Part shown: in pieces, positions 49,405-59,161 of the stretch | Position numbering within the stretch: the stretch's first letter is position 1 | Layout of the letters: every line of letters begins with the position of its first letter | DNA from: G965202915 sp965202915 | GTDB lineage: Bacteria > Pseudomonadota > Gammaproteobacteria > Eutrophobiales > Eutrophobiaceae | Reading direction: 5' to 3' | Assembly (NCBI GenBank): GCA_965202915.1 | Contig: OZ241847.1 | Coordinates: 1,054,001 to 1,118,000, forward strand | Length of the DNA stretch: 64,000 nucleotides | The notes under the pieces: model-generated | Told to the model about the DNA's origin: nothing | Database searches by the model: none | The model's input: the letters and a program-made list of their open reading frames with translations, nothing else | Made by a program: the position numbers and the translations under genes

Positions 49405-51930
49405 ATGCCTGATGATATTAAATTAGGGCTCAGACTAACCGCCGACGGTAAGGGTTTTGTCGGTGAGGTGCGCCACGCCAGGAAAGAGTTAAAGATACTC
49501 AGGGGCGCCACCCTAAGGACTACAAAGGCGACGGATACTCTATCCAAAAGCACCCGCAGCGCTGCCGGTGCTCAGGATTTCTATCGCCGCGGCGCCGTCC
49601 TGTTGACCGGTGCCACCCAGCGCGCGGGGGCTGCTAATGATACCATTAAGCGTACTAATCGAGGGCTGGCCGCAAGTTTTATCGCCGCGCATGGCCGCAT
49701 GCTGGCGTATGTTGGCGCGTTGGGTGCGGCGAGTTATGTGGCCTCACGTTTTGTTATCTCAAGCGTTCGGATCGCTGACAGCTATACTGAGCTGAACAAC
49801 CGCCTGCGCCTAGTAACCGAATCGGAAACCCAACTGATAGGGGTGCGGCAGGAATTACTGGACATTTCTCTACGCACTCGTACCGAGCTAGCCGCCAACG
49901 CGGCACTGTACGGTCGCTTGTCTCTGGCCGCCGATACGCTGGGTCGCTCGCAAGCGGAAATCCTGCAAGTGACTGAGCTGCTTAATAAGCAGGTCTTGAT
50001 TGGTGGTAGTAATGCCTCCGAGGCCGCTGCCGGTCTGGTGCAGTTTGCTCAAGGGCTTGCCAGCGGGCGCTTGCAGGGCGACGAGCTGCGGTCGGTGATG
50101 GAAAATCTATTGGGCGTGCAACAGGGGCTCATCATCGGCTTCGCCAACTTGCGGGAACGCGGTCAGATAGATTTTGACGTGACGCGCGCGAATATCCGCG
50201 AATTGGCATCGCAAGGCGTGCTGTCGGCGGAGCTGTTGCTGGATGCGGTGCTGGCCAGCGCAGACGATACGGATGCGAAGTTCGAGGATGTAAGCAAGAC
50301 CGTTGGTGGCGGTGTCACACAGATGAAGAGCGTGATTTTGGAATTGGTGGGCGTCATCAACCAGGTCACCGCCGGTACCGGCAAGTTGGGCACAGTTTTT
50401 GAAGTCGCCACGGATAGGATCAGAGGCCTTGCCTATGTGTTGGCCGGCGACGCCGGACGTGATCCCTATGACAACGTACTGATCGAGTTATCTAAGCTGC
50501 AAAGACTAGAAGAAACCCTGATCAGGGGCGGTGGTGGTGACCCCCATTGGCGTGCAGAAATAAGCAGACAAATACGCGCGCTGCAAAGACGCCTGGCCCG
50601 GGGCGTCGACGGCGCCGCGCCGGCACCGGCCACCGGCCGGGCCGGCCCATCATCGCAATCACTGCTGGGGCAGACACCATCGCGGGAGCGGCCTGAAGAC
50701 TACGCTGAGCAGTTCACTGAGCAGGCTAACCAGCGCCTGCAACAAGAAATAGCGTTGGAAAATGAGGCCGCCCAGGCCATTGAGGATCGGGCTGAACGAC
50801 ATGCGCGCGCGGTGGCGCAAATCAATCAAGACAGATTGTCCCTGCTGCCGCCGTTGGAGCAGGAGCGGGCGGCCGCCGAGGAGGCGCTGCGAACGGCGCT
50901 GGCGGGCCTGGATGAGACTGCGGCCGGATACGATGCGCACCTGGCGGATGCGAAAGCGAATTATGAGGGCCGTCTTGCCCGGGCGGAGGATGAGGCGCTG
51001 AATGAGCAGCGCGAGCGCCACGCGGAGGCGGTCGCGGCGATCAACGAGGCGAACCTGTCCCTGCTGCCGCCACTGGAGCAGGCGCGAGCGGCCGCAGACC
51101 AATGGCGGCGCGATCAGCTCAGCGGCCTGAGCCAGGCCGAGGCCGGCTACTCGACGTTCGTCGCCCGCGTGGACCATTTATACCGACATGAGCTCGCCCA
51201 GGCCTATGAAGAAGATGCCGAGCGCCGGCGCGAGGCCGCGGACAAGGCACTGGCGGAATCGACCCGCTTTGAGGATGGTATTACCCGAGCGCTGCTCAGC
51301 TACCAGCAGCGCGGCGAGGATGCGGCGTCGGCGGTGGAAGGTGCGGTCACGCGCGGTCTTGACTCTATGACGAGTTCATTAACCGACTTTGTCACCACCG
51401 GTAAATTTCAATTTCGTGATCTGGTGGGCAGCATCTTGAATGACCTGGCCCGTATAGCCATCCAACGCAGCCTAGTCGAACCGCTTGCGCAGGGGCTCAG
51501 CGGCGCATTGGGCGGACTCTTTGGCGGGGGTGGCGGTGGCGGTGCCGCGGCCACCGGTGGGTTCTTTGCCGGCGTCCAGTATCACACCGGCGGCATCGTC
51601 GGCGCCGACGGCCGGCCGCGGAAAATACCGGCGGCGTTGCTCGCCGGCGCGCCGAGATTGCACGCCGGCGGCCTGGCGGGCGATGAGGTGCCGGCGATAC
51701 TGCGCCGCGGTGAGGAGGTGTTGCCGGCAAATCATCCGCGTCATCGTGCCAACGCCGGCGGCGCGATGACGGTGAACGTGACGCAGAGCTTTGATTTTCG
51801 CGGCGCCGATGAGTCCGCCATCGGGCGACTGCGCGCCGAAGCCGAGCGCATCAAGCGGGAGACGGTCGCGACCGTCTATGAGAATTTGACCGGCAACCGC
51901 CGTTGGCTGGCCGCGACCCGCGGTCGGTAG
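49405..51930 (+). CDS. Tail tape measure protein
   Basis: An 841-residue tape measure protein that sets tail length. The N-terminal domain (about 75-350) has the tape-measure signature TELNNRLRLVTESETQL and GLVQFAQGLASGRLQGDELRSVMENL. A helical, charged middle contains two similar blocks (RHARAVAQINQDRLSLLPPLEQERAAAEEAL and RHAEAVAAINEANLSLLPPLEQARAAADQW), and a C-terminal lambda gpH-like part (FQFRDLVGSILNDLARIAIQRSL) precedes a glycine-rich stretch. AGGGGA precedes the start. By length it predicts a tail of roughly lambda class (inference). Confidence 0.9.
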   Translation: MPDDIKLGLRLTADGKGFVGEVRHARKELKILRGATLRTTKATDTLSKSTRSAAGAQDFYRRGAVLLTGATQRAGAANDTIKRTNRGLAASFIAAHGRMLAYVGALGAASYVASRFVISSVRIADSYTELNNRLRLVTESETQLIGVRQELLDISLRTRTELAANAALYGRLSLAADTLGRSQAEILQVTELLNKQVLIGGSNASEAAAGLVQFAQGLASGRLQGDELRSVMENLLGVQQGLIIGFANLRERGQIDFDVTRANIRELASQGVLSAELLLDAVLASADDTDAKFEDVSKTVGGGVTQMKSVILELVGVINQVTAGTGKLGTVFEVATDRIRGLAYVLAGDAGRDPYDNVLIELSKLQRLEETLIRGGGGDPHWRAEISRQIRALQRRLARGVDGAAPAPATGRAGPSSQSLLGQTPSRERPEDYAEQFTEQANQRLQQEIALENEAAQAIEDRAERHARAVAQINQDRLSLLPPLEQERAAAEEALRTALAGLDETAAGYDAHLADAKANYEGRLARAEDEALNEQRERHAEAVAAINEANLSLLPPLEQARAAADQWRRDQLSGLSQAEAGYSTFVARVDHLYRHELAQAYEEDAERRREAADKALAESTRFEDGITRALLSYQQRGEDAASAVEGAVTRGLDSMTSSLTDFVTTGKFQFRDLVGSILNDLARIAIQRSLVEPLAQGLSGALGGLFGGGGGGGAAATGGFFAGVQYHTGGIVGADGRPRKIPAALLAGAPRLHAGGLAGDEVPAILRRGEEVLPANHPRHRANAGGAMTVNVTQSFDFRGADESAIGRLRAEAERIKRETVATVYENLTGNRRWLAATRGR

Positions 51931-51932
51931 TC

Positions 51933-52598
51933 ATGGCGGCATTTCCCGATATCCGCCCGAGCTCAATCGAGTGGTGGCTGGACAGTAATACCCTCGTGCA
52001 TCAATCACCGCTGAGCCGGTCAACGCATACCCTGGAATTACCGGGCGCGCGGTGGCGGGTGAGTATGACTTTTTCCAATCTCCGGCGGCCCGAACTGGAT
52101 GAACTCTCCGCCTTTGTCAACGGCCTACGCGGTGCCGCCGGGCGGTTCACCTTTGGCCCGATACAACAAACGCCGGTTCCTGTGGTTTGGAATCCCGATC
52201 TGATACCTTTACTACCCTGGTTTGCCGAAATCAACATTGACAGCAGCAACCCCCTCCTCCAGAGTACCGTTACGGTGCCTGCGGGGGCAACTGAGGCGGT
52301 TGTGTTTTTTGGTAACCAGGCCATAGAATCGTATATATTTGAGGCCGGATACTTTTTCAGCGTGAACAGCGAGCTGAAGCAGGTGACTGAGACGCCTCAA
52401 TGGCCGGTGGGCGTTCCACCTCAAAACCTGGTTCACTTCACACCACCACTCAGGGCTGGCGTAACGGGTCGGGAAACGGTGGAACTGCTTGATCCGGTGA
52501 GTACGTTTCGGTTGATCGACGATCAACAGGGCCGTGCCGGCTATCATGGCGGCGGCCGGGTGGGCGACGTCACGCTTGAGATCGTCGAGGCATTCTAA
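51933..52598 (+). CDS. Distal tail-region protein
   Basis: A 221-residue beta-rich protein (MAAFPDIRPSSIEWWLDSNTLVHQSP) that follows the tape measure, in the place of a minor tail or distal tail protein of siphoviruses. FNLRRPELDELSAF-like and FRLIDDQQGRAGYHGG segments are visible. I cannot assign a named family. It ends exactly where the next gene starts. Confidence 0.6.
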   Translation: MAAFPDIRPSSIEWWLDSNTLVHQSPLSRSTHTLELPGARWRVSMTFSNLRRPELDELSAFVNGLRGAAGRFTFGPIQQTPVPVVWNPDLIPLLPWFAEINIDSSNPLLQSTVTVPAGATEAVVFFGNQAIESYIFEAGYFFSVNSELKQVTETPQWPVGVPPQNLVHFTPPLRAGVTGRETVELLDPVSTFRLIDDQQGRAGYHGGGRVGDVTLEIVEAF

Positions 52599-53119
52599 TG
52601 GCGAATCAGATTTTAACGTTGTTGGTCGAGCTCGATTTTCAGGCGCAACCGGTGCGCTTGCACAGTGGCGTCGGCACGATAGCCTGGAACGGCGCCGAGT
52701 GGCTGGGCGTCGGAGCCCTGGGTAAAATCAGCAACGTCAGCGAAAGTACCGACCTGCAACCGGCGCGCATCAAACTGGCCTTGTCCGGTGTGCCTCCGGA
52801 AACCATCGCTATATCATTGGGCGAACATTATCAAGGGCGGCGCGCGCGCATCTGGCTGGCCCTGGTTGATGAGGCCACCGACGGCGTGGGTATGCCTATC
52901 CTGCTTTTCTCCGGGATGATGGATTCCATGACCGGAACTTTGGGAGAAACCGGAGAGATCGCTGTGTCCTTGGAGAACCGCATGGCGGCGTGGTTGCGTC
53001 CCCGTGATCTGCGCTTTAACGAGGAAAGTCATCGGCTCCACTATCCCGCCGACCGGGGCTTTGAATTTCTGGCGGCTACGACTGAGAAATCGATCTTGTG
53101 GGGCCGAACGTTCCGATGA
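52598..53119 (+). CDS. Tail protein, hub-like
   Basis: A 173-residue protein (MANQILTLLVELDFQAQPVRLHSG, WLGVGALGKISNVSES, MDSMTGTLGETGEIAVSLENRMAAW) that resembles small DUF2163/hub-type tail proteins preceding the NlpC/P60-like and J proteins. The closing RPRDLRFNEESHRLHYPADRGFEF segment recurs in such proteins. Overlaps both neighbours by one and four bases. Confidence 0.65.
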   Translation: MANQILTLLVELDFQAQPVRLHSGVGTIAWNGAEWLGVGALGKISNVSESTDLQPARIKLALSGVPPETIAISLGEHYQGRRARIWLALVDEATDGVGMPILLFSGMMDSMTGTLGETGEIAVSLENRMAAWLRPRDLRFNEESHRLHYPADRGFEFLAATTEKSILWGRTFR

Positions 53120-53514
53120 AATTAGAGCGCCGTGCGGATTGGGAGCAGCGACTGTTTCAGTTTATTCAGGCAAGGTCGGGGTGGGCTTTTGAATGGGGCA
53201 AGCACGACTGCTGCCTGTTCGCCGCCGACGCGGTTATCGCGATGACCGGGGTGGATCTGGCAGAGAAATATCGCGGTAAATATAACAGTGCGTCGGGCGC
53301 GAAGCGATTCGGTCGAGTTGAGGCGCTGGTCGTTAAAAGCGGGTTAAAGAAGCTGGATAACAAGCGCTTTGCACGGCGCGGGGACGTGGTGCTGATAGCG
53401 GGAAAAAGGCCGCTGTTGGGGGTTTGTGTCGGCGCGCAGTGTGTGGCGCCGGGGAAGAATCAATTGCTGCATTTCAAGATGAGCGGCGCATCCCGGGCGT
53501 GGAGGGTCGGCTGA
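53116..53514 (+). CDS. NlpC/P60-like tail-tip peptidase (DUF6950-type)
   Basis: A 132-residue protein with ADWEQRLFQFIQARSGWAFEWGKHDCCLFAADAV. The HDCCLF cysteine is in the place of the NlpC/P60 nucleophile. ARRGDVVLI and GVCVGAQCVAP contribute the rest of the fold. In siphovirus tails this gene lies just before J and is thought to cut peptidoglycan during DNA injection. Start at 53116 overlaps the previous stop (ATGA). Confidence 0.75.
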   Translation: MKLERRADWEQRLFQFIQARSGWAFEWGKHDCCLFAADAVIAMTGVDLAEKYRGKYNSASGAKRFGRVEALVVKSGLKKLDNKRFARRGDVVLIAGKRPLLGVCVGAQCVAPGKNQLLHFKMSGASRAWRVG

Positions 53515-56285
53515 TGCCGCAAGCGGTTGGCGCGCTTTTGGCCTATAAGATCACCGCGACGTTGACGGTGGGTGCGCTACTCGGTTCGATTGCTATCTCG
53601 GTGGGCATCAGTTTGCTCAGCCGCGTGCTGTTTAAGCCCAAAATACCGGATTTTGATTCCAAGGCGATCGATCGCTCACACATCATTCGCTCAACGATTT
53701 CGCCACAGCGGGTGATTTATGGGGAGGCGCAGGTTTCCGGAGTGTTGGTATTCGCGGAGAGTTCCGGAGAGGACAATCAATATCTGCACCTGATTATCGT
53801 GCTCACCGGTCACGAAGTGGAGGCCATCGATACGGTTTATTTCAACGAAAAGCCGGCCACCGATTGGGACCCCAAGTGGTATCGGATACAAAAATTCCTG
53901 GGCACGGATGATCAGCAGGCCGACCCTCGCCTGGTTCGGGAAACGCAATGGTCGCGCCAACACCGGTTGCAGGGGATCGCCTATCTGTACGTGCGGTTGA
54001 CCTGGGATAAGGGCGATGCCGATACCGAGTACACCGAGTCGGCCTGGCCAAACGGCGTGCCGAATATCAAGGCGGACGTGCGCGGCAAGAAGGTCTATGA
54101 TCCGCGTACTGACGCCACTGCCTATTCCAACAACTGGGCATTGTGCGTGGCCGATTATCTGCGTGATGAGCGCCGCGGCCTGGGGACGTCTGCGGATGAG
54201 GTGGATTATGATACCGTGACCGCCGCGGCCAATATTTGCGATGAGGACGTGGTTATTAATCAGGCCGGCGATACCCAAAAACGGTATCGCTGCGATGGTG
54301 TGTTTGAACTCGATTCTGCGCCGTTGCAGATACTTGAGGCCCTACGCACCGCCGCCGGCGGGGCGGTGATCTGGTCCGGCGGCCAATGGCAGGTGCATCC
54401 GGCTGCGCCGGTGGCCGCGACTCGGCAGTTAAATGAAGACGATCTCCGTGGCGATCTCAGCTATCAGCCGCGGCGTGCGCGGAGTGAGCTGTTCAACGCC
54501 GTGCGCGGCACGTTCATCGATCCGACCCAGCAGCATCAACCGACGGACTTCCCGCCAGTGGTCAACCCCAGGTATGAGGCTGAGGACGGCGGTGAGCGGA
54601 TCTGGTTCGATACCGATCTGCCGTTCACCAATAATGCCATCGCCGCCCAGCGGCTGGCAAAAATTGAACTGGAACGACATCGGCAATCCGTCACTGTTGC
54701 GATGCCGTGTAAGCTGACGGTGCTGGGCATCAAGGCCTGGGACGTTATCGAGCTTTCAATCACACACCTGGGTTGGGTCAATAAAAAGTTTCAGGTACTT
54801 TCCTGGACGCTTACTGATGATTTGGGCATCGATCTGGAACTGGTTGAGTACGCCGACGAGGCTTACATTTGGAATTTGGGCGATGCCGTCCAGCGCGACC
54901 CGGCTCCGGATACGCGCCTGCCCGATCCGCGCCAGGTGCCGGCGCCGCTGGTCTTGAAACTGGATAGCACGGAACTGTTTGTATCCGGCGCCGGCGACGT
55001 CCACAGCCAAATCATCGCAAGTTGGACGCCGGCCCCATTCGCGTTTGTGGCCAGCTACCACGTGCAATATAAACTCTCCGGCGCGGAAGCCTGGACTGAG
55101 GCCACCGCCGTGGGCACCCGCCATATGATCCAGCCGGTGCTGGACGGAGAGCAATACGACGTGCGCGTGCGCGCGGTCAATACCCTGGGCGCATACTCGA
55201 GATGGACCAGTGCACTGAACCACTTGGTCCAAGGCAAGACGACCCCGCCGGCGAATGTGAGCGGCTTTCGCGTCGACCGGGAGCCGAGCGGGGCGCGGAT
55301 TTTTAGATGGAATTCGGTCTCGGATTTGGATCTCCGAGGATATTTGATTCAATACAAATTGGGCACCGGCCACAGCTGGGATGCACTGCGACCTATGCAT
55401 GAAGGTTTGCTCCAGAGTTCACCCTGGGAGACCAATCAGCTCGCTGCCGGGGTATATACCATCGGAATTGTCGCAGTGGATACGTCGGGGAATGAATCGG
55501 TAGCACCGGCTATCATCGAATCCAATTTTGGCAACCCCTATTTGGAAAATGTGATTTACTATCACCAGCCCCACTTGCACGGCTGGCCCGGTGACATTGT
55601 GGGTGGGGTGCGGGATCAGGATGCTTCGACGATTACCGGCGTGCTTCCTCAAGATTTACGTGGTGATAATGCATTTTATTGGTTGCATTACATATCATGG
55701 GATCAGTTTGAAACCTGGGGCGGCCGCGGGCGACAGAATGACTTTGTTTCTGGGGACTCATATATGAGTTATTTTGTCCGTGTAAATCTCGGCATCGAGG
55801 TCTCGGTGGTGCCCTACACCTCGGCTGAGGCCCTAGGCGATGTGACGATAGAAATAAGATACAGGGATTCTAGCAGTCCCTTTTTCAACGATTTTAAAGA
55901 GCTGAACGGGGTTCCGATCAAGGTCGATAGATTTTTGGAGTTTCGAATAACGGTGACGCCGAATGAGCAGTATCCGGATATCATCAAATTGTTGTCGGCA
56001 ACCCTCGCGTTGTCGACCGAATCGAAAACAGAGCTGATCAATGATAGCGACACCGGTGATTGGGCAGGTTCTGCGATGAGTGGGCGAATTGTCCCGACGA
56101 CGGTAGAATTTACCCATATATATCAAATTCAGCTGGCGCTCCAGTCCGTGGGGCCGGGGTGGACGTGGGAAGTGATAGACAAAGATGCGTCGGCACCAAA
56201 AATTAAGATATACAACGCTGCCAAACAGCCTACGGACGCGGTGGTGGACGTTTTGGTAAGAGGAGTACCGACAAATGTGGCCTGA
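53514..56285 (+). CDS. Tail tip / host-specificity protein (J-like)
   Basis: A 923-residue protein with an N-terminal hydrophobic segment (TVGALLGSIAISVGISLLSRVLF, typical of J-like proteins) and a central tip-attachment domain (DATAYSNNWALCVADYLRDERRGLG near residue 198). The phage tail tip fold follows (FELDSAPLQILEALRTAAGG), then two fibronectin type III-like domains (about residues 490-680) and a C-terminal beta-rich receptor-facing part. It contacts the host surface. TGATG overlap with the preceding gene. Confidence 0.88.
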   Translation: MPQAVGALLAYKITATLTVGALLGSIAISVGISLLSRVLFKPKIPDFDSKAIDRSHIIRSTISPQRVIYGEAQVSGVLVFAESSGEDNQYLHLIIVLTGHEVEAIDTVYFNEKPATDWDPKWYRIQKFLGTDDQQADPRLVRETQWSRQHRLQGIAYLYVRLTWDKGDADTEYTESAWPNGVPNIKADVRGKKVYDPRTDATAYSNNWALCVADYLRDERRGLGTSADEVDYDTVTAAANICDEDVVINQAGDTQKRYRCDGVFELDSAPLQILEALRTAAGGAVIWSGGQWQVHPAAPVAATRQLNEDDLRGDLSYQPRRARSELFNAVRGTFIDPTQQHQPTDFPPVVNPRYEAEDGGERIWFDTDLPFTNNAIAAQRLAKIELERHRQSVTVAMPCKLTVLGIKAWDVIELSITHLGWVNKKFQVLSWTLTDDLGIDLELVEYADEAYIWNLGDAVQRDPAPDTRLPDPRQVPAPLVLKLDSTELFVSGAGDVHSQIIASWTPAPFAFVASYHVQYKLSGAEAWTEATAVGTRHMIQPVLDGEQYDVRVRAVNTLGAYSRWTSALNHLVQGKTTPPANVSGFRVDREPSGARIFRWNSVSDLDLRGYLIQYKLGTGHSWDALRPMHEGLLQSSPWETNQLAAGVYTIGIVAVDTSGNESVAPAIIESNFGNPYLENVIYYHQPHLHGWPGDIVGGVRDQDASTITGVLPQDLRGDNAFYWLHYISWDQFETWGGRGRQNDFVSGDSYMSYFVRVNLGIEVSVVPYTSAEALGDVTIEIRYRDSSSPFFNDFKELNGVPIKVDRFLEFRITVTPNEQYPDIIKLLSATLALSTESKTELINDSDTGDWAGSAMSGRIVPTTVEFTHIYQIQLALQSVGPGWTWEVIDKDASAPKIKIYNAAKQPTDAVVDVLVRGVPTNVA

Positions 56286-56781
56286 CACGGACGGGTTAAG
56301 AGGCGAGCACCTGAACAATGGCACTGACTCGCCTTCCCGGGCCCGCCCGGCACTTTTCGCCGCCGTGACCAAGCTGCTCGATATCATTCGTCTGCGCGGT
56401 CAGGGGGACGGCATTTGTGATCTCGGCGAGGACGCGAAAGTACCGCCCGGCCGACTCGGTAAGGGTGAAGCCGGGGGGGTGTGTGAACTCGATGATAACG
56501 GTTTGATTCCGGCCTATCGTTATGACGCCGTTGTCGCCGGCGCTGGGTTGGCGCGAGAGGGTCAAACAGTAAAACATGCGGACACGTCGCGACAATCATC
56601 CGTCGTCGCCGGCGAGGGCAAAGCAATAACTAACCTGTCTGTTGACGAGTTTGGTCACGCGACTCTAATTCAAACGGGTGTATTCGTGACCGCGTTGCGC
56701 TGGTCGGGGCAGCATGGCAATGGCGTGGCGCCGCTGCAGGCAAAAATCGGTGGTCGCTGGTACACCGTATCCACGAGCTGA
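56275..56781 (+). CDS. Tail fibre-like protein, paralogue A
   Basis: A 168-residue protein that overlaps the J-like gene by 11 bases, with GAGG a few bases before its ATG. It contains two G-x-C-[DE]-L repeat motifs (GICDLGEDAKVP, GVCELDDNGLIP) and a conserved VDEFGHATL segment, all shared with the next gene. Probably part of a small receptor-binding complex at the tail tip; no named family. Confidence 0.65.
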   Translation: MWPDTDGLRGEHLNNGTDSPSRARPALFAAVTKLLDIIRLRGQGDGICDLGEDAKVPPGRLGKGEAGGVCELDDNGLIPAYRYDAVVAGAGLAREGQTVKHADTSRQSSVVAGEGKAITNLSVDEFGHATLIQTGVFVTALRWSGQHGNGVAPLQAKIGGRWYTVSTS

Positions 56782-56791
56782 TGAGAAAGAC

Positions 56792-57379
56792 ATGTCATTT
56801 CCAACACAAAACGGCTTAGAAACTTCCGGGCTGGATGCCGGCGCCGACAGACCCGAAAGCGGCCTCCCGGCGCTGTTTCAACTGGTCATAAAGTTACGGG
56901 CATTAATATTATCGCGCGGCCAGGCCGAAGGGATATGCGAGTTGGACGCAGAGGGTAAAGTTCCCGATGGACGCATCGATAAAGCCATCGCCGGTGGCCT
57001 CTGCGAGCTGAATGAACAAGGTAAAGTGCCGGCGGTGCGGTTGCGCCAAGTGCGCGCGGGGGTCGGTTTGGTGCGACAGCCTGATGACAGCTTTGAACAT
57101 GCGAACAGCTCCGATGCGCACATCAATGCGCCGCCTGGGCATGCCCTTACGCGCCTTGAGCTGGATGAATTTGGCCATATTACCCTGGCCTCGTTCAGCC
57201 CGCTGATCCGCGCCGTGCGTTGGGGTGGGCCGCATGATTTTCACTGCGTTACCAGGCACCGTAGCGGTGTGTGTGGGCAGCCCGGAACAACAACAAGGAC
57301 CTGTACCTTGACTGCCCCCGCGCCGCTGCAAGTCTTGCTCGGTGAGACCTGGGTAACAGTTAGCCATACGGAAATTTAG
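56792..57379 (+). CDS. Tail fibre-like protein, paralogue B
   Basis: A 195-residue paralogue of the preceding gene, with GICELDAEGKVP, GLCELNEQGKVP and LDEFGHITL in the same order. It has an extra cysteine-containing insert (HCVTRHRSGVCGQPGTTTRTC) near the C-terminus. Start chosen at 56792, after GAGAAAG; a longer frame overlaps the previous gene. Confidence 0.65.
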   Translation: MSFPTQNGLETSGLDAGADRPESGLPALFQLVIKLRALILSRGQAEGICELDAEGKVPDGRIDKAIAGGLCELNEQGKVPAVRLRQVRAGVGLVRQPDDSFEHANSSDAHINAPPGHALTRLELDEFGHITLASFSPLIRAVRWGGPHDFHCVTRHRSGVCGQPGTTTRTCTLTAPAPLQVLLGETWVTVSHTEI

Positions 57380-57391
57380 CGAGGAATAAAT

Positions 57392-58447
57392 ATGTTCAAG
57401 TTATATGGGCACTTCAAAACCTACTCCCGCCCCGGCGCCTTAGCCGACGCCGGCGTTATTTTTTTTAGAAATGCCGCCGGGCAGGACTTCTACGATCTGC
57501 AAAGATCCGGACTCGATGGCAAACAGTTCTTTTTGATTGATCCAACGACACGCCAGCTCATCGTCTCAACCAGCGACAAGACGCGCCTGGTCCCAGATGA
57601 CAGCCTGCTCGTTGCAAGCGATGAGCCGCTGCAAATTACCGATCCCGCCGACTTTGTTTGGAATGGCGACGAAATTGTTCCCCGCCCGGCTAATTCGCAA
57701 GAGGTGAGTGCTGTAATAGCGCAGAGCCGTTTCCAGGCAGTGCTTGATGCACTGCCGGAAGCCTGTAAAAATTCGGTGCGGGTGGTACTGGCCAGAGACT
57801 ATGATGGGCTTGATACCCGCGCTGTTCAACGCCAATCCGACGGTAAAACAGTGGGTGTAGAGATCACTGGCATTTACGGTAGTATTGATGAGGGCGGGCT
57901 GCAATCGATCCTGACGCTGACCCAATTTAACAACGACTGCATCGCCTTCGGCGTTCCATCGATTCAGACCCTCAGGGGCTCTGATGCAATTGACAAAGAC
58001 CGTTTCACCAACCACCTGATTCAAAGATTCCAATTCAACGCCATCTACGGCCGAGATCAAAACTATGCCTGGCTACCCATGTCCGTTGAAATGTGGGCAA
58101 ACCGGCAATGGCAGAGCATCAAAGACCGCCGTGACCTGGCCGCCCATGCCGATGTGGAATTTAAAGCGACCCGCTTCCAGGCCGGCCCGACAAGCCGTGC
58201 GAACCTGGCCGAAGTGCTGACCGCCGTCGCCGGTGGCTGGGTGCTGCCCGGAGATTATACATGGCGCGATGCCGGCAATACCGACGTGGCCATGACCCTC
58301 GAAGAACTTCAACAACTCGCCCGCGCCATGACAACGCAGAAAGACGCCGCTTACCGCGCATCCTGGGCCAGCCGGTCAGCGATAGACGCAATCGTCGCCG
58401 GCGACGACGATGATAGCGACAAAATCGCAGCAATAAAGGTCGTATGA
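57392..58447 (+). CDS. Tail protein with C-terminal DUF4376-like domain
   Basis: A 351-residue protein. The N-terminal part (VIFFRNAAGQDFYDLQRSGL) and PRPANSQEVSAVIAQSRFQAVLDALPE near residue 103 resemble tail fibre assembly proteins. The C-terminal region (about 250-345: FKATRFQAGPTSRANLAEVLTAV, DVAMTLEELQQLARAMTTQ) fits DUF4376. It is probably a fibre or fibre-assembly component. GAGGAA site before the start; 4-base overlap with the desaturase gene. Confidence 0.65.
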   Translation: MFKLYGHFKTYSRPGALADAGVIFFRNAAGQDFYDLQRSGLDGKQFFLIDPTTRQLIVSTSDKTRLVPDDSLLVASDEPLQITDPADFVWNGDEIVPRPANSQEVSAVIAQSRFQAVLDALPEACKNSVRVVLARDYDGLDTRAVQRQSDGKTVGVEITGIYGSIDEGGLQSILTLTQFNNDCIAFGVPSIQTLRGSDAIDKDRFTNHLIQRFQFNAIYGRDQNYAWLPMSVEMWANRQWQSIKDRRDLAAHADVEFKATRFQAGPTSRANLAEVLTAVAGGWVLPGDYTWRDAGNTDVAMTLEELQQLARAMTTQKDAAYRASWASRSAIDAIVAGDDDDSDKIAAIKVV

Positions 58448-59148
58448 CGGCACAAAGGAAAATAAACTGCATCCATGTTGTCGCAACCGTGACGCTGGCG
58501 ATCACCCTGGCGCTTGATGCCCGCCTGGACTTATTCATCGCTGGCTTGGTCATTGGCTGGATGCTGTGGCTTATCGGCGTAAGCCTGTCACTTCACAAAT
58601 GGAGCGCCCATCGGAGCTGGTGCCCGCGCCGCCGCCTAATCAAAATCCTGCTGCTATGGCTAGGCACGTGCTGCTGCCTTGAATCAGCTATCAGTTGGCG
58701 TAATGCCCACCGTTTGCACCACCGACACTCCGACACCCCCGCCGACCGTTTCAGTGCCACTGGCTGGCAAGCGATCAAGATAGGTCTCTATTACCACCTG
58801 CCGCCGGTCGTACACGTCCGCCTGAATGAATGGCGTCTCCGGCCACTACACCGCTGGTTCCACCGGCACTATTTCCAAGTGCTTACGGTCACCGCCACAG
58901 CAATCATCGCCGCCGCCGGCGCCAACGCCGCATACTTCATCTCGCTTCCTATCCTGTACGTGCTATGCGGCTACTTCTGGATCACCGTCATCGCCCACCA
59001 TCACGGCCAACCCCACGACCACCCCATCGCCGAGTTCCTGTTCCCCGGAGAAGGTCACCACGCCGCCCATCATCGTCACCCAGGTCTTCCGAATCCGGGT
59101 CACTTTGACCTCACCTCGCCCATCATCGCGATTCTAACCCGCGCCTAA
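58444..59148 (+). CDS. Fatty-acid (acyl-CoA/acyl-lipid) desaturase-like protein
   Basis: A 234-residue membrane protein with the three histidine boxes of fatty-acid desaturases: HKWSAH (51-56), HRLHH (89-93) and GEGHHAAHH (202-210, compare GEGWHNNHH in Delta-9 enzymes). It has hydrophobic helices at about residues 10-48, 67-80 and 145-185. Such di-iron enzymes introduce a cis double bond into membrane acyl chains. It is shorter than typical bacterial desaturases (about 260-390). It is the last gene of the prophage, ATGA-coupled to the tail gene, in the cargo position used by Mu-like phages. Role in phage biology unknown; it could alter membrane fluidity in lysogens or infected cells. Confidence 0.85.
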   Translation: MTAQRKINCIHVVATVTLAITLALDARLDLFIAGLVIGWMLWLIGVSLSLHKWSAHRSWCPRRRLIKILLLWLGTCCCLESAISWRNAHRLHHRHSDTPADRFSATGWQAIKIGLYYHLPPVVHVRLNEWRLRPLHRWFHRHYFQVLTVTATAIIAAAGANAAYFISLPILYVLCGYFWITVIAHHHGQPHDHPIAEFLFPGEGHHAAHHRHPGLPNPGHFDLTSPIIAILTRA

Positions 59149-59161
59149 AATCAAACAAATG

